From: Pseudomaricurvus hydrocarbonicus
GTDB taxonomy: Bacteria; Pseudomonadota; Gammaproteobacteria; Pseudomonadales; Cellvibrionaceae
Length of the DNA stretch: 64,000 nucleotides
Direction: 5' to 3'
NCBI RefSeq assembly: GCF_011602365.1
Contig: NZ_JAAONZ010000013.1
Coordinates: forward strand, 103,520-167,519
Of this stretch, positions 16,335 to 25,459 are shown in pieces. The first letter of the stretch is position 1, and every line of letters starts with the position of its first letter. The translations under genes and the position numbers were made by a program. The notes beneath the pieces were generated by a model. The model saw only the letters and a list, made by a program, of their open reading frames with translations. It was not told the DNA's origin and searched no databases.

Positions 16335-16382
16335 GGTTCTTACCAACTTGGGTTCTTGCCAAATTGGCGCCTTACCGTATTT
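16335..16382. repeat. Imperfect 16-bp triplet repeat upstream of the KAS III gene
   Basis: GGTTCTTACCAACTTG (16335-16350) and GGTTCTTGCCAAATTG (16351-16366) are followed by a more diverged third unit (GCGCCTTACCGTATTT). The array lies 60-110 bp upstream of the start at 16273, in the probable promoter region. Confidence 0.6.
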
Positions 16383-16470
16383 CAGCGGTGTGTGACTGGT
16401 CGGTCACTCTGGCAATGGGTACAGGAGTTTAATTTGCGGGGGTGATTGTGCCGTAATTGACCGCACAGGT

Positions 16471-17217
16471 CTAATAGTGAAGATGGGTTTTGTCGGTTCG
16501 TGCCAGGCTCCAGATGTCCACCCGGCCAATGCCCTGGTGGCGTAATTCCCGGCTAATGGCACGGGCGGTGGCGGTGGTGGTGATCACATCGTCAATCAGG
16601 GCCACATGTTTGTTGTGCAGGGATGGCCAGATGGACGCTCGCTGACATCGCGGGTGCAGTCTGAAGACCCCCCGGAGATTGCGCTGACGTTCCTGTCGGC
16701 TGAGGTGGCGCTGGTCATCGCCGGGCTGGGTGCGGTGCAGGGCCTGAATGACCGGAATGTTGAAATGCCTGCCCAGTTGGCGGGCCATCCAGCAGGACTG
16801 ATTGAAGTTGCGCCACAGAGCTTTGCGCCAGTGGAGGGGGACGGGAATCAGTGCCTGGGGCCGTCCGTCGGTCGAAGGGTAGGCCCGTTCCAGTTGTTGT
16901 ATCAGTCGCCGGGTCAGCAGGTGGCCATCGCGCAAGTCGCGAAAATCTTTGAAATTCTGCAACCAGTGACTGAACGGCGGCTGATAGCTGTCGCCGCACA
17001 CGGTGCGGTCAAAACAGGGAGGATTGGCCAGGCACTCACCGCAGATGCCGGCACTGTCGGTCAGGGGCAGGGCACATTGAAAGCAGCGTTGCCGCAAGTC
17101 CTGAAGTGCCTGTTCACAGCGTGAGCAGAGTGCGCCGGATTCGGTTGCAGCGGCGCAGTAACGGCAGGCCTGGCGCGGACCGGCGAGGGCCAAAAGGTGT
17201 AACAAGGGGCTGGTCAT
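16471..17217 (-). CDS. ComF/GntX family phosphoribosyltransferase-like protein
   Basis: A 248-residue protein with an N-terminal double zinc-ribbon (CRYC, CSRC, CFQC, CGEC pairs within residues ~18-65) and a C-terminal phosphoribosyltransferase-fold domain carrying VALIDDVITTTATA. ComFC homologues act in natural transformation and GntX in gluconate growth; the biochemical role remains unclear. Its position divergent from bioB is common in gammaproteobacteria, and the intergenic BirA-like site may also affect it. Confidence 0.88.
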   Translation of the reverse strand: MTSPLLHLLALAGPRQACRYCAAATESGALCSRCEQALQDLRQRCFQCALPLTDSAGICGECLANPPCFDRTVCGDSYQPPFSHWLQNFKDFRDLRDGHLLTRRLIQQLERAYPSTDGRPQALIPVPLHWRKALWRNFNQSCWMARQLGRHFNIPVIQALHRTQPGDDQRHLSRQERQRNLRGVFRLHPRCQRASIWPSLHNKHVALIDDVITTTATARAISRELRHQGIGRVDIWSLARTDKTHLHY

Positions 17218-17267
17218 TGAGATCGTCCGTGATCGAATCAGTGTCTTTTGCCAAGGTAAATGATGAA

Positions 17268-17323
17268 TTAGTTAACCCTGGAGTCAACTTTGGGTTGACA
17301 GCGTTGTGCATCCCACTATCATT
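17268..17323 (+). promoter_or_regulatory. BirA-type operator overlapping the bioB promoter
   Basis: TTAGTTAACC (17268-17277) and GGTTGACA (17293-17300) are inverted half sites 15 bp apart, close to the gammaproteobacterial BirA consensus TTGTAAACC-N14/16-GGTTTACAA. The right half contains a perfect -35 TTGACA (17295-17300), followed after 16 bp by TATCAT (17317-17322) as -10. Biotinyl-BirA binding here would block bioB transcription. Confidence 0.7.
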
Positions 17324-17435
17324 TGAGCTTTCGCTGATGGGGCTTAGCCTCCGGCAACTCATTTTTGGGTAACTGCCCGTTTTTCGGGCAATTGCCAGAC
17401 TCCGGCGACTTATGCCAGACAGGAAATCTTTAATT

Positions 17436-18491
17436 ATGGGCACCACCGACACGATTCGCAATGACTGGACCCGCGACGAGATCGCGGCCTTGTTTGAACT
17501 GCCATTTAATGACCTGATGTTTCAGGCGCAGGTGGTGCACCGTCAGCACTTTAACCCCAACGAGGTGCAGATCAGCACTCTGTGCTCCATCAAGACCGGT
17601 GCCTGCCCGGAAGACTGTAAATACTGTCCACAAAGCGCCCGCTACGATACCGGGCTGGAGAAAGAGCGGCTGATGAAGGTGGAGGCGGTGCTGGAAGAGG
17701 CCCGTGCGGCCAAAGCCAGTGGTGCGACCCGTTTTTGTATGGGAGCGGCCTGGCGCTCGCCGAAGAAAAAAGACATGCCCTACGTGACCCAGATGGTCAA
17801 AGACGTCAAGGCGCTGGGTCTGGAAACCTGTATGACTCTGGGGATGGTCAGTGAGGCGCAGGCGACCGAATTGGCTGGAGCCGGTCTGGATTATTACAAT
17901 CACAACCTGGACACTTCCCCGGAATTTTACGGTGACATCATCACCACCCGCACTTATCAGGATCGGTTGAACACACTGGGTAATGTGCGCGCCGCCGGCA
18001 TGAAAGTCTGCAGCGGCGGCATTGTCGGCATGGGCGAAGGTCAGTCTGATCGCGTCGGTTTGCTGCATCAATTGGCCACCATGGACAAGCATCCGGAATC
18101 GGTTCCGGTAAACATGCTGGTGCGTGTTGAGGGGACTCCGCTGGCGGATCAGGCCGATCTTGATCCTTTCGATTTTATTCGCACGATTGCCGTAGCCCGT
18201 ATCATCATGCCGAAATCTCATGTGCGTTTATCGGCGGGCCGTGAAGAGATGAATGAGCAGATGCAATCCATGGCGTTTATGGCCGGTGCCAACTCCATCT
18301 TTTACGGAGAAAAGTTGCTGACTACGCCCAACCCGGAAGCCAGCAAGGACATGCAACTGTTAAAGCGTCTGGGCATCAATACGGAAAAGTATGAAGTCCA
18401 CGAAGACGAGGCTGAGCAGGAAGCAAACGTGTTGCAGTCCATGGAAGCGGCTAAAAACGACAAGTTCTTTTACGACGCAGCGACCAAGTAA
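17436..18491 (+). CDS. bioB: Biotin synthase BioB
   Basis: A 351-residue radical-SAM enzyme that inserts sulfur into dethiobiotin. The SAM-cluster cysteines are C57, C61 and C64 (CPEDCKYC), and the second-cluster motif [12 protein letters not shown] is present. The ATG at 17436 matches the start of pseudomonad BioB and has AGGAA upstream; an ATG eight codons earlier is less likely. It is the first gene of bioB-bioF-bioHC-bioD, and no bioA occurs in the window. Confidence 0.97.
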   Translation: MGTTDTIRNDWTRDEIAALFELPFNDLMFQAQVVHRQHFNPNEVQISTLCSIKTGACPEDCKYCPQSARYDTGLEKERLMKVEAVLEEARAAKASGATRFCMGAAWRSPKKKDMPYVTQMVKDVKALGLETCMTLGMVSEAQATELAGAGLDYYNHNLDTSPEFYGDIITTRTYQDRLNTLGNVRAAGMKVCSGGIVGMGEGQSDRVGLLHQLATMDKHPESVPVNMLVRVEGTPLADQADLDPFDFIRTIAVARIIMPKSHVRLSAGREEMNEQMQSMAFMAGANSIFYGEKLLTTPNPEASKDMQLLKRLGINTEKYEVHEDEAEQEANVLQSMEAAKNDKFFYDAATK

Positions 18492-18514
18492 CGGCTGCGT
18501 GGGCCTGTGCCTTT

Positions 18515-19786
18515 ATGAGCAATAACCCAAAGCCGCAGGCTACGCCTTCGCAGGAAGCTGCCTCTGCGCCGAAAGCGGTCTCTTCGCGGGAGTCGAACTC
18601 TTCACTAGAGACTGCCCTGGCTCCGGCGCTGGAAGCCCGCAAGCAGGCCCACCTTTATCGCCGTCGCCGTACCCTCAGCAGTGCCCAGGGGGCACTGGTG
18701 ACGGTGGATGGTGAGCAGCTGGTCAATTTTTGCAGCAACGATTACCTCGGCCTGGCCAATCATCCCTCTATTGTGACGGCGTTTAAAAACGCGGCGGATC
18801 ACTATGGCGTCGGCAGTGGTGCTTCGCATCTGGTCAGCGGCCACAGCCTCGAACATCACGCGCTGGAAGATGAGCTGGCGGTGTTTATGGGGCGCGATCG
18901 GGCGCTGTTGTTTTCCACCGGCTACATGGCCAATCTGGGCACCATCAATGCGTTGGTGGGCAAGGGCGATGCGGTGTTCGAGGATAAACTGAACCACGCT
19001 TCCCTGCTAGATGGCGGTCTGTTATCCGGCGCCCGCTTTCAGCGCTTTCTGCACAACGACCTCGCGGACCTCGACAAAAAATTAGCCCGCAGTGACGGTG
19101 ATCGCAAGTTGGTGGTGGTGGACGGTGTCTTCAGCATGGACGGCGACCTGGCGCCGTTACCGGAATTGTCTGAGCTGGCTCAGAAACACAATGCCTGGTT
19201 GATGATGGACGATGCCCACGGCTTTGGTTGTCTGGGAGCATCGGGTTCCGGTAGCGCTGAACATTTTGCTCTGAGCCAACAACAGCTGCCGATTGTGATG
19301 GGCACGCTGGGCAAGGGCGCCGGTTCGTTTGGCGCGTTTGTGGCCGGCAGTGAGGTGTTGATTGAAACGCTTGTCCAGCAGGCGCGGCCCTATATTTACA
19401 CCACCGCCATGCCGCCGGCGGTGGCCGCCGCCACTCGCGCCAGTTTGCAGGTGATTCAGGAAGAAGCCTGGCGCCGGGAACATCTGCAGCAATTAATTCA
19501 GCAATTCCGCACCGGCGCCACACAATTGGGCTTGCAGTTGATGCCGTCACCGACCGCCATTCAGCCGGTGGTGTTTGGTGATGCCGCCACTACCTTGACC
19601 GTCTCCGAGCTGCTGCGGGCCCAGGGTTTTTGGGTGGGCGCAATACGTCCGCCAACCGTGCCCCAGGGAACCTCCCGATTGCGCATCACGTTGTCGGCCG
19701 CACACTCTGCCGGGCAGGTGGCAGGCTTGCTGGCAGCGCTGGAAGGTGTCGTCAAGTCCTTGCCGGAGTTGACGCCAACTTCATGA
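18515..19786 (+). CDS. bioF: 8-amino-7-oxononanoate synthase BioF
   Basis: A 423-residue PLP enzyme that condenses pimeloyl-ACP with alanine. The PLP lysine lies in [12 protein letters not shown] (about residue 267), and DDAHGFG and SNDYLGLA are typical. Compared with E. coli BioF (384 residues) there is an N-terminal extension of ~28 residues rich in Ser, Ala and Pro, which may be a disordered tail or may mean that translation starts later. It ends in TCATGA, overlapping the start of bioHC, so the two are translationally coupled. Confidence 0.96.
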   Translation: MSNNPKPQATPSQEAASAPKAVSSRESNSSLETALAPALEARKQAHLYRRRRTLSSAQGALVTVDGEQLVNFCSNDYLGLANHPSIVTAFKNAADHYGVGSGASHLVSGHSLEHHALEDELAVFMGRDRALLFSTGYMANLGTINALVGKGDAVFEDKLNHASLLDGGLLSGARFQRFLHNDLADLDKKLARSDGDRKLVVVDGVFSMDGDLAPLPELSELAQKHNAWLMMDDAHGFGCLGASGSGSAEHFALSQQQLPIVMGTLGKGAGSFGAFVAGSEVLIETLVQQARPYIYTTAMPPAVAAATRASLQVIQEEAWRREHLQQLIQQFRTGATQLGLQLMPSPTAIQPVVFGDAATTLTVSELLRAQGFWVGAIRPPTVPQGTSRLRITLSAAHSAGQVAGLLAALEGVVKSLPELTPTS

Positions 19787-21354
19787 TTACTCTGCAGACA
19801 TTACCGGCGCAATCGTCACGCGCATACGCCGAACCGCTGGTGCTTTTGCACGGTTGGGGCTGCGACTCGCGCAGTTGGCAACCGCTGTTGGACAGGTTAA
19901 ACGAAACCCTGGATGTCATCCTGGTGGATCTGCCGGGGTTTGGCCGTGGCAGCGAACTGGAAATGATTCAGACTGCGGACGATTTTTGTGGCCGTCTGAT
20001 GGCAGTGCTGCCCCGTCGTTTTCTGCTGCTGGGTTGGTCGCTGGGCGGGATGTTGGCAACGCGACTGGCGGCGCAATACCCACAGCGGGTCCTGGGCCTG
20101 ATTACGTTAGCGAGCAATCTGAAATTTGTGGCCTCGCAAGAGTGGCCAAGCGCGATGCCGCGCCATGAGTTTGATGCGTTTGCCCAGGGGTTTACCCAGT
20201 CGGCGGAGCTGACCTTAAAGCGCTTTGCCGCATTAACGGCCAAAGGTGATATCGACAATGAGCGTGGCTTGTTGAAATCGTTGCGTCAGCAAGCTCAGGC
20301 CGCCTGGTTGCAGGCGGGGGCCAGACAGCTGAGTTGGCGAGTGGCGCTGAGCTGGCTGGACGACCTCGACAACCGCCAGTACTTTGCCGGCCTGTCTCAA
20401 CCCGGGCTGCACCTGCTGGCGGAGGACGACGCGCTGGTTCCGGGTGCGGCGGCGCAAGCCATGGGCTTGTTGAATCGACAGCAAAAAATAAAGCTGCTAG
20501 ATGGCTGTGCCCACGCGCTGCACTGGTCCCGCCCAGAGCGAGTGAGCGCCGAGATTCTGACCTTTGTGGATGCGGTTCATTACGCGGTCGATAAACGCAA
20601 GGTGGCGGAATCCTTCGGTCGAGCGGCGGACAAATACGATTCCGTGGCAGGCTTACAGCGTCAAATTGGGCATAATTTATTATCCACCGTGCAGCCCGAC
20701 AGCGCCGGGCACTGGCTGGATTTGGGCTCGGGCACCGGCTATTTTACGCCGCAGCTGGTGGCGCGTTGTGAGTCGGTGTTGGGGCTGGATTTGTCCGAGG
20801 GCATGCTTCGCTATTCCCGCCAGCACCATGGCTGTGACAACATTCAGTGGTTGTGCGGTGATGCCGAAGCGATTCCGTTAGCGGATGCGTGTTTGTCTGG
20901 AGTGTTTTCTTCGCTGGCGATCCAGTGGTGTGCGAATTTACCGCAGTTGTTTGCGGAGTTGAAACGTGTCCTCAAACCTGGTGGCCGTTTGTCTCTGGCA
21001 ACCCTGGGGCCGGGAACCTTACACGAATTGCGCGCCGCCTGGAGCGAGGTAGACAAGTACACCCACGTCAATCACTTTGCCTCCGAAGCCAGCGTGCGTC
21101 AGGCCATCGCTGACAGCGGGTTAACCCTGGAGCGTTGGCAGACTGAACATATCGTTCTGCGCTACCAGCAGGTGCGTGAGTTAACTTACGAACTGAAAAC
21201 CCTGGGAGCGCACAACATGAATCACGGTCAGAGTTCCGGTTTGACCGGCCGCCAGCGCATCACCCAATTCAAGCAGGCCTACGAACAGTTTCGACACACC
21301 GATGGACACTTGCCAGCCACCTACGAAGTGTTTTATCTGGAGCTCTCTCACTAG
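19783..21354 (+). CDS. bioHC: Fused BioH-BioC: pimeloyl-ACP methyl esterase / malonyl-ACP O-methyltransferase
   Basis: A 523-residue fusion of two biotin enzymes. Residues ~1-265 are the BioH alpha/beta hydrolase with nucleophile S86 in GWSLG, an acid in AEDDALVPG and His in DGCAHALHW. Residues ~270-523 are the BioC methyltransferase with the SAM motif [11 protein letters not shown]. BioC methylates malonyl-ACP so that it can be elongated by fatty acid synthase, and BioH removes the methyl at pimeloyl stage. The same fusion is known from Saccharophagus and Teredinibacter. The ATG at 19783 overlaps the bioF stop by four bases. Fusing the enzyme that makes the ester with the one that removes it raises the question of how premature hydrolysis is avoided. 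Confidence 0.95.
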   Translation: MITLQTLPAQSSRAYAEPLVLLHGWGCDSRSWQPLLDRLNETLDVILVDLPGFGRGSELEMIQTADDFCGRLMAVLPRRFLLLGWSLGGMLATRLAAQYPQRVLGLITLASNLKFVASQEWPSAMPRHEFDAFAQGFTQSAELTLKRFAALTAKGDIDNERGLLKSLRQQAQAAWLQAGARQLSWRVALSWLDDLDNRQYFAGLSQPGLHLLAEDDALVPGAAAQAMGLLNRQQKIKLLDGCAHALHWSRPERVSAEILTFVDAVHYAVDKRKVAESFGRAADKYDSVAGLQRQIGHNLLSTVQPDSAGHWLDLGSGTGYFTPQLVARCESVLGLDLSEGMLRYSRQHHGCDNIQWLCGDAEAIPLADACLSGVFSSLAIQWCANLPQLFAELKRVLKPGGRLSLATLGPGTLHELRAAWSEVDKYTHVNHFASEASVRQAIADSGLTLERWQTEHIVLRYQQVRELTYELKTLGAHNMNHGQSSGLTGRQRITQFKQAYEQFRHTDGHLPATYEVFYLELSH

Positions 21355-21360
21355 AGAGAG

Positions 21361-21435
21361 GTTCTTAAGAGCAAGGTACTTAAGAATAAGGTTCTTAAGA
21401 GCAAGATCCTTAACAACAAGGTACTTAGAGAGAGA
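21361..21435. repeat. 15-bp tandem repeat, 5 units, between bioHC and bioD
   Basis: Five 15-bp units on the theme GTTCTTAAGAGCAAG (units 1 and 3 identical; 2, 4 and 5 diverged) start 7 bp after the bioHC stop and are bracketed by AGAGAGAG. Because the array lies inside the operon, it is transcribed with bioD. Confidence 0.88.
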
Positions 21436-21498
21436 TTATCGCGACCGTGAGCGCTTCTCCCCGACAGTCAACGAATTTACAGCGAGCGAATCCAATCC

Positions 21499-22191
21499 AT
21501 GGCTAAGCAAAAATACTTTATTGCCGGTACCGATACCGATGTGGGTAAAACTCTGGTGGCCTGCGGCATTCTGGAAAAAGCCCGTCAGCAGGGACTCACC
21601 ACGGCGGCCGTGAAACCGGTAGCGGCGGGGTGTGAGCGCACGCCAGACGGCTTGCGCAACGGCGATGCGCTGGCGCTGCAGGAGGCCATGACGCTGGATC
21701 TGCCCTATGAACAGGTGAACCCGGTGGCCCTTGAACCACCCATTGCCCCTCACATTGCGGCCCTGCAGGCCGGCAAACAGCTGTCGGTGTCGCGTCTGGC
21801 GGGTTTCTGTAGCGGTGTGCTGTTCCAGGCCTGTGATCTGGCGCTGGTCGAAGGGGCGGGTGGGTGGCGCGTACCGCTGAACCCCCGGGAGACGCTGGCG
21901 AATCTGGCGATGGAGTTGAACTTGCCGGTTATTTTAGTCGTGGGGATGAAGCTGGGCTGCATCAATCACGCCCTGTTGTCGGTGGAGGCCATTGAGCGAG
22001 ACGGTTTGCGGGTGGCCGGCTGGGTGGCCAATCGCATCGACCCGGAGATGAGTTGTTATGCCGAAAATATGATGACCTTGCGCGCCTTGCTGGCTGCGCC
22101 TTGCCTGGGCGAGGTGCCTTTTCTGGCCGCGGCGGATAAACAGCAGGTTGCTGATCACCTGGACCTGGCTGCGCTTTCTCCCGGTAAGTAA
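21499..22191 (+). CDS. bioD: Dethiobiotin synthetase BioD
   Basis: A 230-residue ATP-dependent carboxylase that closes the ureido ring of dethiobiotin. The P-loop is GTDTDVGKT (residues 8-16), followed by the substrate-binding KPVAAG and the VEGAGGW motif. It is the last gene of the biotin operon, separated from bioHC by a 144-bp spacer with a repeat array. The start has no strong ribosome binding site. Confidence 0.95.
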   Translation: MAKQKYFIAGTDTDVGKTLVACGILEKARQQGLTTAAVKPVAAGCERTPDGLRNGDALALQEAMTLDLPYEQVNPVALEPPIAPHIAALQAGKQLSVSRLAGFCSGVLFQACDLALVEGAGGWRVPLNPRETLANLAMELNLPVILVVGMKLGCINHALLSVEAIERDGLRVAGWVANRIDPEMSCYAENMMTLRALLAAPCLGEVPFLAAADKQQVADHLDLAALSPGK

Positions 22192-22365
22192 TCGCCCCCT
22201 TTATGGTGTAGTCACTGTAACGTTGATGCTGTTGCGCTGAGGGTACAGCGGGGTATCCCCTTGTCAGGTACTGATCGGCGCCACGGGCGGGGGTTCAGCG
22301 TTATCCAGCCGGCTGCCGAAGTCATCTTTATTGAAGCCACCCTTCATTCAAATCATCCTGAATTA

Positions 22366-22410
22366 CAGTCCAGTCCAGTCCAGTCCAGTCCAGTCCAGTC
22401 CAGTCCAGTC
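22366..22410. repeat. Pentamer tandem repeat CAGTC x9
   Basis: Nine perfect copies of CAGTC. The perfection of the array implies recent expansion or continuing slippage; length variation between strains is expected. Confidence 0.95.
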
Positions 22411-22641
22411 TCGGATACCGATATGCACCTTGAGTTGGCATTGAACGGGTCTGACACCAGGCCTGGACTACTCTCTTCTGCCCTCTTTACGCACCATACG
22501 GCCTCTGGCAGCGCCCTGTTTGGCGTAAGTGGGTCGGTCCAGCTAAGCTTAAACTCATGTGGATTAACCCCGTAGGGATTACCCCGGTTGGCCCAATAAG
22601 CGCGAGCAACAGGTCACTGGGGTGAAAATAAACTTGTGTTT

Positions 22642-22655
22642 CAAACGGTTGTTTG
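22642..22655. promoter_or_regulatory. PsrA-like operator
   Basis: CAAAC and GTTTG are inverted and separated by four bases (GGTT), matching the PsrA consensus CAAAC-N2/4-GTTTG. PsrA is a TetR-type regulator released by long-chain fatty acids or acyl-CoA in pseudomonads. The site lies ~200 bp upstream of an acyl-CoA dehydrogenase gene, a fitting target. Confidence 0.6.
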
Positions 22656-22852
22656 TTTTAATTTTAGGCAGAATCTGTTGTTGTGCCATAACCAGTGTCG
22701 CGTTGAAACCGTTGTTGAGTTGAGTCAGGCGTCAGCATGCCTCAATGACCTGCCTTCCAAAGGCGTGGTCTCTATCTTGCATCAACCCCCTTGACGAAGC
22801 ACATGGCTCAAACATTCCAATTTCCTGATGAATAATCTTAGAGGTGACAGAG

Positions 22853-24643
22853 ATGGCCGACTATAAGGCGCCTTTGCGCGACATGCGTTTCGTACTGAAT
22901 GAAGTTTTCGAAGCAGACAAATTGTGGGCTTCTCTGCCCGGCACTCAGGAGGTTGTAGACCCTGAAACTGCCGACGCCATCCTGGAAGAGGCGGCCAAGC
23001 TGATTGAGCAGGAGGTTGCACCTCTTAACCGTGAATCCGATGAGCAGGGCTCAACGTGGAACGACGGGGAAGTGACTTCACCTGAAGGCTTCAAAGAAGC
23101 GTATCAGGCCTTCTGTGAAGGCGGCTGGAACGGTCTCGGTGGTAATCCTGCTTATGGCGGCATGGGCATGCCCAAAACCCTGACCGCCCAGGTGGAAGAG
23201 ATGCTGCAGTCGGGCAGCATGTCCTTTGGTTTGGCTCCCATGCTCACCGCTGGTGCCTGCCTGTCTCTCAACGCGCACGGTTCGGACGAGCTGAAGGAAA
23301 AATACCTGCCGAATATGTATTCCGGTGTCTGGTCCGGTGCGATGGATCTGACCGAGCCTCATGCGGGTACCGACCTGGGTATTATCCGTACCAAGGCCAT
23401 CGAAAACGCGGATGGCTCCTACGACATCACCGGTACCAAAATCTTTATTACCTGGGGTGAGCACGACATGGCTGAGAACATCATCCATCTCGTCTTGGCC
23501 AAGCTGCCGGATGCTCCAGCGGGCCCGAAAGGCATCTCCCTGTTTCTGGTCCCCAAGATCATGGTGAACGAGGACGGTTCGTTGGGAGAGCGTAACTCCC
23601 TGAGCTGTGGCTCCATTGAGAAGAAAATGGGCATCAAGGCCTCGGCCACGTGTGTCATGAATTTTGATAACGCCAAAGGTTGGCTCGTCGGTGAAGTCAA
23701 TCAAGGCCTGGCCTGTATGTTCACCATGATGAACTACGAGCGACTGGTGGTAGGTATTCAGGCATTGGGCGCTGCGGAGCGTTCCTATCAAAATGCCGTC
23801 GAATATGCCCGTGATCGTCTGCAAAGCCGCAGCCCCGAAGGGGCGAAGAACCCTGAAAAAGCCGCTGACCCGATCATTGTGCACCCGGACGTACGCCGCA
23901 TGTTGTTGAGCATGCGTGCACAGACGGAAGGGGCGCGTGCGTTTTCAACCTATGTGGCCAAATGGCTGGACATCACCAAGTTCGGCGGTGATGCGGACGC
24001 TAAAAAGACCGCGGATGCCATGGTGGCTCTGCTCACACCAGTGGCGAAAGCCTTTATTTCTGATAAGGCGCTGGAAGTCACTGTGACCGGACAGCAAATC
24101 TTTGGCGGCCACGGCTTTATCCGCGAGTGGGGCCAGGAGCAGCTGGTACGCGATGTGCGTATTACCCAGATTTATGAAGGCGCCAACGGTATTCAGGCGA
24201 TGGACCTGATGGGCCGTAAAGTCGTTGCCAACGGCGGCAAATTCTTCGACATCTTCGCCAGCGAAGTGCAGGCGTTCATTGATGCCAATGGCGATGATGA
24301 AGCGATGGCCGAGTTTATTGAGCCACTGCAGAGTGAACTGAGTAACTTGAAATCGGTGACAGAAGAAGTCATTGCTGAAGCGCAAGAAGACCCCAACGCG
24401 GTGGGTGCGGCGGCCAATGATTATCTGCATTTGTTCGGGTTCACCGCTTACGCGTACATGTGGGCGATGATGGCGAAAGTGGCCCTGGACAATGAAGGCA
24501 GTGCCGATGTCGATTTCTATGAAAGCAAGCTGAAAATTGCCCGCTTCTTCTTCCAGCGTCAGTTGCCGGCCACCCGATCCCTGAGTGTGAACATTTTGGC
24601 GGGCAGCGATACGTTGATGTCTCTGGATGCGGACCTGTTTTAA
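22853..24643 (+). CDS. Acyl-CoA dehydrogenase with C-terminal domain (FadE1/PA0506-like)
   Basis: A 596-residue FAD enzyme for the first oxidation of fatty acyl-CoA. It has the extended architecture of the P. aeruginosa PA0506/PA0508 family: N-terminal helical extension, the dehydrogenase core with MDLTEPHAGTDLG and ITGTKIFITWGEHD, the catalytic-base region QIYEGANGIQAMDL (Glu), and a ~120-residue C-terminal domain. The ATG at 22853 is preceded by GAGGTG; an ATG three codons earlier is less likely. A PsrA-like site upstream and a strong terminator downstream mark it as a single transcription unit. Chain-length preference cannot be read from the sequence. Confidence 0.92.
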   Translation: MADYKAPLRDMRFVLNEVFEADKLWASLPGTQEVVDPETADAILEEAAKLIEQEVAPLNRESDEQGSTWNDGEVTSPEGFKEAYQAFCEGGWNGLGGNPAYGGMGMPKTLTAQVEEMLQSGSMSFGLAPMLTAGACLSLNAHGSDELKEKYLPNMYSGVWSGAMDLTEPHAGTDLGIIRTKAIENADGSYDITGTKIFITWGEHDMAENIIHLVLAKLPDAPAGPKGISLFLVPKIMVNEDGSLGERNSLSCGSIEKKMGIKASATCVMNFDNAKGWLVGEVNQGLACMFTMMNYERLVVGIQALGAAERSYQNAVEYARDRLQSRSPEGAKNPEKAADPIIVHPDVRRMLLSMRAQTEGARAFSTYVAKWLDITKFGGDADAKKTADAMVALLTPVAKAFISDKALEVTVTGQQIFGGHGFIREWGQEQLVRDVRITQIYEGANGIQAMDLMGRKVVANGGKFFDIFASEVQAFIDANGDDEAMAEFIEPLQSELSNLKSVTEEVIAEAQEDPNAVGAAANDYLHLFGFTAYAYMWAMMAKVALDNEGSADVDFYESKLKIARFFFQRQLPATRSLSVNILAGSDTLMSLDADLF

Positions 24644-24721
24644 GTTTGACGTAAACAGTTTCAGAGAGAATTGAGCGCTCTCTATTGATCAATTGCCTGA
24701 CATGGGTCAGGTGTTGGTTTT

Positions 24722-24755
24722 GACCCCGGTGCCGTTGGCCCCGGGGTCTTTTTTT
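24722..24755 (+). terminator. Rho-independent terminator of the acyl-CoA dehydrogenase gene
   Basis: GACCCCGG (24722-24729) pairs perfectly with CCGGGGTC (24741-24748), followed by seven T. Confidence 0.9.
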
Positions 24756-24807
24756 ATGGGGGTGTTGTGCTAGAGTGGAGCTTCACATGTGGTAAAGGAG
24801 TCTCCCT

Positions 24808-24993
24808 GTGCCTGCAGCAAAGCGTTTGTCTCCGGAAGATCAGCAAAGGGTCGATCGATATTTGACCTCGGGTGTGCACCAAACGGATCGAAAACCGTTT
24901 CGAGTCTGGCGGTTGTTTGCCTTTATCTGGCTGGTGTTGGGGGTGATGAGCGCCATCAGTTACTGGTTGGCGATTAATCACGGAGTGATCTGA
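24808..24993 (+). CDS. DUF3094 family small membrane protein
   Basis: A 61-residue protein with an N-terminal LSPEDQQRVDRYL segment, an arginine-rich link (RKPFRVWR) and one transmembrane helix at residues ~36-56. This matches the DUF3094 family of pseudomonads and relatives, of unknown function. The GTG start is well supported by AAAGGAG seven bases upstream. The next gene starts 2 bp after its stop, suggesting a two-gene operon with the Hpt protein. Confidence 0.8.
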   Translation: MPAAKRLSPEDQQRVDRYLTSGVHQTDRKPFRVWRLFAFIWLVLGVMSAISYWLAINHGVI

Positions 24994-24995
24994 GC

Positions 24996-25421
24996 GTGTC
25001 GACTTCGCGTCCGGAGACTGGGCGGCTGGCCGGTGCTAAACAGGTCGGAGGAGAAGATACGGGGGGCCGTGAGTTGCAAAGCCGTCTTATTTTGGACGTG
25101 GGGGTGTTGAATGCCCTGTTTGCCGGCGACCGGCAGATGCAATCTGCCGTGCTGGAGGAGTTCCGGCGCTGTGCCGACCCCTATGTCGAGGAGTTGTCGG
25201 TTGCGATTGCCGGACAGGACCGCAGTGGAGTCCGGGCGCTGGCTCACAAGCTCAAGTCGTCTTGCCGTGCCATCGGCGCATCTGCTCTTGGTGATCAGTG
25301 TGAGGTGCTGGAGCAGCTGGCGGAGGATGGCAGCTGGGATAAGCTGCAGGCCCTGGAGCTGCGTGTTCAGCTGCTGATGGCCAAAGTTATAGAAGCTATT
25401 GACGCAGTGGTGGATGCTTAA
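24996..25421 (+). CDS. Histidine phosphotransfer (Hpt) domain protein
   Basis: A 141-residue, stand-alone Hpt protein. Residues ~28-130 form the four-helix bundle with the phospho-accepting histidine in LAHKLKSSCRAIGA (about residue 83). It would relay phosphate between a hybrid kinase and a response regulator, but neither is encoded nearby, so partners are unknown. The N-terminal ~27 residues are Gly/Ser-rich. GTG start, essentially abutting the DUF3094 gene. Confidence 0.85.
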   Translation: MSTSRPETGRLAGAKQVGGEDTGGRELQSRLILDVGVLNALFAGDRQMQSAVLEEFRRCADPYVEELSVAIAGQDRSGVRALAHKLKSSCRAIGASALGDQCEVLEQLAEDGSWDKLQALELRVQLLMAKVIEAIDAVVDA

Positions 25422-25459
25422 CCCGTGGCGACCGGCTTGTGGCGGAGCGTCACCAGAGG

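Larger units (their letters stand above)
22192..22852. other. Repeat-bearing spacer upstream of the fadE-type gene
   Basis: A 661-bp gap. It holds the CAGTC array (22366-22410) and a PsrA-like site (22642-22655), listed separately. A 104-codon open frame crosses the pentamer array but has no ribosome binding site or family resemblance and is probably not a gene. Confidence 0.5.

Noticed and set aside
22261..22575. 104-codon ORF across the CAGTC array
   Set aside because: No ribosome binding site, no family resemblance, and it crosses a perfect pentamer array.
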